From the NCBI RefSeq assembly GCF_026341815.1, contig NZ_JAPENX010000003.1, forward strand, positions 310,001-374,000: a DNA stretch of 64,000 nt. The letters run 5' to 3'. Shown here piece after piece: positions 59,983 through 64,000 of this stretch. The translations under genes and the position numbers were made by a program. The notes under the pieces were generated by a model that was not told the DNA's origin, made no database searches, and saw nothing but the letters and a program-made list of their open reading frames with translations. Position 1 is the first letter of the stretch. The number at the start of each line of letters is the position of its first letter. This DNA is from Streptomyces sp. NBC_00572. GTDB lineage: Bacteria; Actinomycetota; Actinomycetes; Streptomycetales; Streptomycetaceae.

Positions 59983-61317
59983 TCACCCATAACTCCGCGC
60001 CACCACCGGCCCCGCCGCCCCCGCCACGGCATCGGCCAGCGGCTCGATGTCCGCCACGGCGAGGCCGGACACGGTGACCCGGACGGCCGGCCCGGCGGCC
60101 ATCCTGAAGCGGGCACCCGGCGCGACCGCCCAGCCCGCGGCAAGGAGCCGGGCCACCGCTCCGGTCTCGTCGGGCACCGGCACCCACACGTTCATGCCGC
60201 TCCGCCCATGGGCCTCGACGCCCCGCCGGGCCAGCGCCCGCACGAGTCCGTCGCGCCGCTTCCCGTACGACCGCGCGACGGTGGCGGGGTCCACCGCCTC
60301 GGCGGCCCAGAGGTGCGCGACGGTCCGCTGGAGGAGCCGGCTGACCCAGCCGGGGCCGAGCCGCTGCCGGCCGAGCACCCGGTCGACGGTCTCGGCGTCG
60401 CCGGTGAAGGCGGCGATCCGCAGGTCGGGCCCGTAGGCCTTGGCGACCGAGCGGATCAGCATCCAGTGGTCGGTGCCCCCGGCCAGCGGGTGGAGCGGCT
60501 GCGCGACGATGCCGTGCCCGTGGTCGTCCTCGATGAGCAGCACGCCGGGGTGTCCGGCGAGAACCCGCCGCAGTTCCCGCGCCCGCTCCTCCGTCACACA
60601 CGCGCCGGTCGGGTTCTGCGCCCGGTCGGTCACGATCACCGCCCGCGCCCCGTCCTTCCGGATCGCCCGCTCGACCTCCTCGGGCAGCGGGCCCTCGTCG
60701 TCGACGGCGATCGGCACGGGACGCAGCCCCAGCGCGGGCACCAGATCGAGCAGGCTGCCCCAGCCCGGGTCCTCGACGGCGACGGCGTCGCCCTGCCGGA
60801 GGTGGACGGCGAGCACGCGCTCGACGGCGTCGAGGGACCCGGACGCGACGCCGATGGGCCCGTCCGGCACCCCGTCCGCGTCGAAGGCGGCGCGCGCGAG
60901 GCGGCCGAACTCCTCGTCGACGGGCGCCTCTCCGTACATGCCGGGTTGTTCGGCGTACCTCCGGGCGACCTCGGCGAAGGCCTCGCCGAGGGGCGGCAGG
61001 AGGACGGGGTCGGGGCTGCCGTTGCTCACGTCGCGGACACCCGCGGGGGCCTCCACCCGGATCGAGCCGCGCGCGGTCGTGGCGGGGCGCGGGCGCACCC
61101 GGCTGCCGCGCCGCCCGTCGGTCTCGATGACCCCGCGCTCCCGCAGGGTGCGGTAGGCGGCGGCGACGGTATTCGGGTTCACACCGAGTGTGGCGGCCAA
61201 CTCCCGCATGGGTGGCAGCAGTTGACCAGGCTGCAGAGACCCGTCACCCACCCCCCTCTCCACGCTCGCGGCAATGTCCGATGCGCGACGACCTTCGATC
61301 CGATACTCTCCTAGCAC
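59983..61317 (-). CDS. MocR/PdxR-type regulator (GntR HTH fused to aminotransferase fold)
   Basis: 444 residues, ATG at 61317. A winged GntR HTH is at residues 10-78 (SVERGVGDGSLQPGQLLPPM, RELAATLGVNPNTVAAAYRT), followed by a class I aminotransferase domain. IVTDRAQNPTGACVTEE and EDDHGHGIVAQPLHPLAG give the cofactor pocket, and K293 in RSVAKAYGPDLRIA is the PLP lysine. Such proteins sense PLP and regulate vitamin B6, GABA or related genes. It is divergent across 35 bp from a PNPOx-like gene; the gap holds a 12-bp palindrome. Confidence 0.94.
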   Translation of the reverse strand: MLGEYRIEGRRASDIAASVERGVGDGSLQPGQLLPPMRELAATLGVNPNTVAAAYRTLRERGVIETDGRRGSRVRPRPATTARGSIRVEAPAGVRDVSNGSPDPVLLPPLGEAFAEVARRYAEQPGMYGEAPVDEEFGRLARAAFDADGVPDGPIGVASGSLDAVERVLAVHLRQGDAVAVEDPGWGSLLDLVPALGLRPVPIAVDDEGPLPEEVERAIRKDGARAVIVTDRAQNPTGACVTEERARELRRVLAGHPGVLLIEDDHGHGIVAQPLHPLAGGTDHWMLIRSVAKAYGPDLRIAAFTGDAETVDRVLGRQRLGPGWVSRLLQRTVAHLWAAEAVDPATVARSYGKRRDGLVRALARRGVEAHGRSGMNVWVPVPDETGAVARLLAAGWAVAPGARFRMAAGPAVRVTVSGLAVADIEPLADAVAGAAGPVVARSYG

Positions 61318-61328
61318 AAACCTCAGTA

Positions 61329-61340
61329 TGCACTAGTGCA
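61329..61340. promoter_or_regulatory. TGCACTAGTGCA palindrome between MocR and PNPOx-like genes
   Basis: A perfect 12-bp palindrome ending 12 bp before the ATG at 61353. Neighbouring TAGCACA (near 61311) and TATGCAC (near 61326) are related half-sites, similar to the direct-repeat arrangement bound by MocR proteins. In the 35-bp divergent gap it would control both genes. Confidence 0.7.
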
Positions 61341-61352
61341 ATGGAGTACGCA

Positions 61353-62066
61353 ATGAGCACCGCCGCCGACACGACCTCCGAGAAGACCTCCGAGACCGCT
61401 GCCGTCGCCGACACCTACGCGCCGACCGACCGGACCGTGCCCACCCGCTCCCGCGAGCGCGCGTCGTACGACAAGGCGCTGGTCCACTCGATACTCGACG
61501 AGGCGTACGTCTGCCACCTCGGGTTCGTGCGGGACGGCGCGCCGGTCGTGCTCCCGACGCTCTTCGGCCGCGTCGACGACCGTCTCTACGTGCACGGCTC
61601 GACCGGCTCGCGGCCGCTGCGCGCGGCCGGCGACGGCGTCGCGGCCCCCGGTCTGCCCGTCTGCCTGACCGTGACCCACGTCGACGGCCTCGTGCTCGCC
61701 CGCTCCGCCTTCCACCACTCCCTCAACTACCGCTCGGTCGTGGTCCTCGGCACCGCCCACCAGGTCACCGACCCCGAGGAGCTGCGCATCGCCCTCGACG
61801 CCCTGGTCGACCACGTCGTTCCCGGCCGCTCCGCCGACTCGCGCCCCGCGAACGCCAAGGAGCTCGCCGCCACGGCCGTGATCCGCCTCGACCTGAACGA
61901 GGTCTCGGCGAAGGTCCGCACCGGCGGCCCGAACGACGACGCCGAGGACCTCGCCCTCCCCTACTGGTCCGGGGTCGTCCCGGTGCGCGGCGGCTACGGC
62001 ACACCGGTCCCGGCCGACGACCTCGACCCGGCCGTCGCCCTGCCCGACTACCTGACCTCGCTCTAG
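61353..62066 (+). CDS. Pyridoxamine 5'-phosphate oxidase family protein
   Basis: 237 residues from the ATG at 61353 with GGAG seven bases before; an ATG at 61341 is possible. The core TRSRERASYDKALVHSILDE, AYVCHLGFVRDGAPVVLPTL, YVHGSTGSRPLRAA and LARSAFHHSLNYRSVVVLG defines the Pyridox_ox_2 (NimA-like) branch, which binds FMN. Because it is divergent from a PLP-sensing MocR regulator, a role in B6 vitamer or related metabolism is plausible. It heads a + strand pair with the PaiB-like gene, 29 bp away. Confidence 0.9.
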   Translation: MSTAADTTSEKTSETAAVADTYAPTDRTVPTRSRERASYDKALVHSILDEAYVCHLGFVRDGAPVVLPTLFGRVDDRLYVHGSTGSRPLRAAGDGVAAPGLPVCLTVTHVDGLVLARSAFHHSLNYRSVVVLGTAHQVTDPEELRIALDALVDHVVPGRSADSRPANAKELAATAVIRLDLNEVSAKVRTGGPNDDAEDLALPYWSGVVPVRGGYGTPVPADDLDPAVALPDYLTSL

Positions 62067-62095
62067 AGAAGCCACCGACGACGGAGGGACGGACG

Positions 62096-62740
62096 ATGCT
62101 GATCCACCCCTGGGACGCCCCCCACGACGAGGGCGAGTGGCGCGACTGGCTCTCCCGGCACGACTTCGGCCAGCTCGCCGTGAACGGCCTGCCCGGAGAT
62201 CCGCCGTGGATGCAGCCCACGCATTTCCGGTACGAGGCCGAGCCCGGCCCGTACGGCCGGGCGCTGACCCACCTGGCCCGCCCGAACCCGTTGTGGCGCG
62301 CCCTGGAGGCGAACCCGGCGGTGCTGCTCAGCGTGGTCGACGACTACGTCTTCGTGCCGGGCACGTGGACGGCCCCGGAGGGCACGCCGACCACGCACGG
62401 CACGCCCACCTCGTACTACGCCGCCGTCCAGCTGCGCTGCACCGCGCACGTGGTCGACGATCCGGCGGAGAAGGCGGAGCTGCTCAACCGCCAGGTCGCC
62501 CACTTCCAGCCGGAGGGCGGCACGGCCCTCGCCGTCCCCGGCGAGGCACCGTTCGGCCGCATGCTGTCCGGAATCCGGGGGCTGCGCCTGGAGGTGACCG
62601 AGGTGCGGGCCAAGTTCAAGTACGCGGGCAACAAGCCGCACGAGATCCAGGACCGGGTCATGGACCGCCTCGCCGAGCGCGAGGGCCCCGGCGATGCGAC
62701 GGCACGGGCCCACCAACTGCGCCGCCGCACCACCGCCTGA
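62096..62740 (+). CDS. FMN-binding negative transcriptional regulator (PaiB family)
   Basis: 214 residues, ATG at 62096 with GGAGGGACGGACG before it. The PaiB signature is complete: LIHPWDAPHDEGEWRDWLSR, FGQLAVNGLPGDPPWMQPTH, FR...GRALTHLARPNPLWRAL, PAVLLSVVDDYVFVPGTW, TPTSYYAAVQLRCTAHVVDD and RGLRLEVTEVRAKFKYAGNK. PaiB proteins bind FMN in a split barrel; in Bacillus the family affects sporulation and protease genes. Likely co-transcribed with the preceding PNPOx-like gene. Confidence 0.92.
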   Translation: MLIHPWDAPHDEGEWRDWLSRHDFGQLAVNGLPGDPPWMQPTHFRYEAEPGPYGRALTHLARPNPLWRALEANPAVLLSVVDDYVFVPGTWTAPEGTPTTHGTPTSYYAAVQLRCTAHVVDDPAEKAELLNRQVAHFQPEGGTALAVPGEAPFGRMLSGIRGLRLEVTEVRAKFKYAGNKPHEIQDRVMDRLAEREGPGDATARAHQLRRRTTA

Positions 62741-62762
62741 CAGCGGCGGGGGCGCGAGCCCC

Positions 62763-62838
62763 CACCGCGGGCGACGGCCTACACCACGGGCGACGGCCCC
62801 CACCACGGGTGACGGCCCCCACCGCGGGTGACGGCTTA
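62763..62838. repeat. Four tandem 19-bp repeats reaching the EamA stop codon
   Basis: CACCGCGGGCGACGGCCTA and variants occur at 62763, 62782, 62801 and 62820 with exact 19-bp spacing; middle copies differ by one or two bases. The last copy contains the TAA stop of the transporter gene (62836-62838). The 22 bases before it form no other feature. Confidence 0.88.
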
Positions 62839-63804
62839 CACCGCCACCGCCTCCTCCCGCCGACGCTCCGCCACCGCCGTCCGTGCCTCCGCGAACGCGA
62901 GGCCCGTGACGGCGGCGAGCAGCAGCAGCGTGCCGAGCACGATGGCCGCGGTGAGCCGCTCACCGAGCAGCGAGACGGCGATCACCGCCGCGCTCACCGG
63001 CTCCAGGAGCATGATCACGGAGACGGTGGCGGCCCGGACGACGGCCGCGCCCGCGAAGTACAGCGCGTACGCGAGGGCGGTCGGCACGGCAGCCACGTAG
63101 ACGAGCAGCAGCAGCACGCTCACCGGCGCGTCGGTGTGCGGTACGAGTCCCTCCGCGAGCGCTGCGGGCAGCAGCCCGACCGCCCCGATCGCGAAGGCCC
63201 AGGTCGTGGTGGAGAGGGCGTCGGTCCGGCCGCCGTCACGGCCGAGGTAGCGCGTGAGCAGGGTGATCGCCGCGTATCCGGCCGCCGAGACGACCGCGAG
63301 GACGACGCCCAGCGGCCGGACCTCCGCTGCCCCGCCGCCGAGGACGAGGACGACGAGGCCGGCGAGGGCCCCGATGACGGCGGTGATGCCGCCGCGGCCG
63401 AGGCGTTCGCCCATGGTGAGCCGGGCGCCGACCGCGATGAGGACGGGTCCCGCGCCCAGCGTGACGACCGTGCCCACCGCGAGGCCGGTGGCCTGGACGG
63501 CGGCGAAGTAGGCACTCTGGAAGACCGTGAGGCCGATGCCCGTCCCGAGGATGCGGGCCGTCCTGCGCCCGCGCGATTCCCCGGCCGTACGGGCGACGTC
63601 CCGCCGCGGCCTCAGGGCCAGCGCCCCGAGCAGGAGGACCAGGCCGCCGACGCAGCGCCAGAAGGAGAGGGCCAGCGGGCCCATGTCGCTGATGCGGAAG
63701 ATCAGCGAGGCGGCGGCACCGGCCGTGCCCCAGGCGATCCCGGCGACGATCAGATAGAGCAGGCTCCGCCCGACGGACAGGGCGGATTCCGAAGAGTTCG
63801 ACAC
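62836..63804 (-). CDS. EamA (DMT) family transporter
   Basis: 322 residues, ATG at 63804. Ten membrane helices in two EamA repeats (YLIVAGIAWGTAGAAASLIF, ALSFWRCVGGLVLLLGALAL, FQSAYFAAVQATGLAVGTVV in the first; YAAITLLTRYLGRDGG, VSVLLLLVYVAAVPTALAYA and VSVIMLLEPVSAAVIAVSLL in the second). Exports metabolites. An 11-codon leader frame lies 130 bp upstream. Unrelated closely to the EamA at 58757. Confidence 0.93.
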   Translation of the reverse strand: MSNSSESALSVGRSLLYLIVAGIAWGTAGAAASLIFRISDMGPLALSFWRCVGGLVLLLGALALRPRRDVARTAGESRGRRTARILGTGIGLTVFQSAYFAAVQATGLAVGTVVTLGAGPVLIAVGARLTMGERLGRGGITAVIGALAGLVVLVLGGGAAEVRPLGVVLAVVSAAGYAAITLLTRYLGRDGGRTDALSTTTWAFAIGAVGLLPAALAEGLVPHTDAPVSVLLLLVYVAAVPTALAYALYFAGAAVVRAATVSVIMLLEPVSAAVIAVSLLGERLTAAIVLGTLLLLAAVTGLAFAEARTAVAERRREEAVAV

Positions 63805-63934
63805 GTGACTTCTCCGTGAAAGACAGGAGGGAAAGGTGGTCGCTCGGCTCCGCGCGCGGGCAGCGACGAACCGCTCGGGGGCGAGGAGTCGCCCGGCCGA
63901 GCCCGGTCTTCGTCGAGGAGAGTCTCCGCGCGCG

Positions 63935-63970
63935 CTAGGCGGCGGGAGGCGGAAGCACGGTCGAATGCAT
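63935..63970 (-). CDS. Possible 11-residue leader peptide MHSTVLPPPAA upstream of the EamA gene
   Basis: ATG at 63970 with AAGGTG 7-8 bases before it, reading MHSTVLPPPAA and TAG at 63935. A run of three prolines just before the stop can slow ribosomes. The 130-base region to the transporter ATG (63805-63934) is GC-rich and holds no other gene. It may be a regulatory leader, or only a chance frame; the upstream part 63971-64000 is too short to judge. Confidence 0.35.
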   Translation of the reverse strand: MHSTVLPPPAA

Positions 63971-64000
63971 GATCGGCACCTTACGGGGCGGTCCGCCGGC

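Overview
The window is chromosomal DNA from a high-GC actinomycete, almost certainly a Streptomyces. The evidence is about 70% GC with third-position GC bias, dense TetR, LysR, MocR, LuxR (LAL), AraC and Lrp regulators, GTG and TTG starts, GC hairpin terminators without U-tracts, Streptomyces-type DUF6230/DUF6114 membrane proteins, a mycothiol-type DinB protein and CbiZ. No rRNA, tRNA, CRISPR array or integrase gene was seen.

Layout. 0.2-15.6 kb is core-like: an M6 metalloprotease, flavin reductase, SnoaL-like protein, apolipoprotein N-acyltransferase, Gfo/Idh oxidoreductase, an FAD monooxygenase/TetR divergent pair with two identical operators, DinB, a lipoprotein, uracil-DNA glycosylase, a peptide-type substrate-binding lipoprotein, two SDR (FabG-like) enzymes and a HipA-like kinase/DUF3037 pair. 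15.65-46.47 kb is an apparent 30.8-kb accessory island. It is bounded by a direct repeat of 119 bp (107 bp perfect) that copies the -10 region, start codon and first 35 codons of the HipA-like gene. The island carries an LLM flavin oxidoreductase with its FMN reductase, seven alpha/beta hydrolases (one with a Cys nucleophile), a YtcJ-type amidohydrolase, an acetate-transporter homologue, a Dps/disulfide-reductase/DoxX/isochorismatase stress cluster, a LAL regulator, an AraC regulator, an MFS pump with an M20 amidohydrolase and Lrp regulator, and a TetR-controlled SDR/aldo-keto reductase/quinone reductase/hydrolase/EthD-like cluster. It is littered with relics: an IS630 fragment, an asnB pseudogene, hydrolase and RNA methyltransferase tails and a plasmid/ICE-type protein fragment. 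46.6-64 kb returns to core-like content: group II truncated haemoglobin, CbiZ, a tightly overlapping DUF6230/DUF6114 operon with TetR and an S26 signal peptidase, AraC and a Rieske lipoprotein, an isochorismatase fold lacking all three catalytic residues, FMN-binding proteins, LysR/EamA, a MocR regulator divergent from a PNPOx-like gene, PaiB-like and EamA genes.

How it fits together. Much of the island looks like redox and hydrolytic detoxification or catabolism under several local regulators. The core flanks mix envelope biogenesis (Lnt, signal peptidase, lipoproteins, DUF6230/6114), transport and vitamin B6-type regulation. Short tandem repeats overlap the stop codons of three unrelated genes, and several near-perfect palindromes mark probable operators and terminators.
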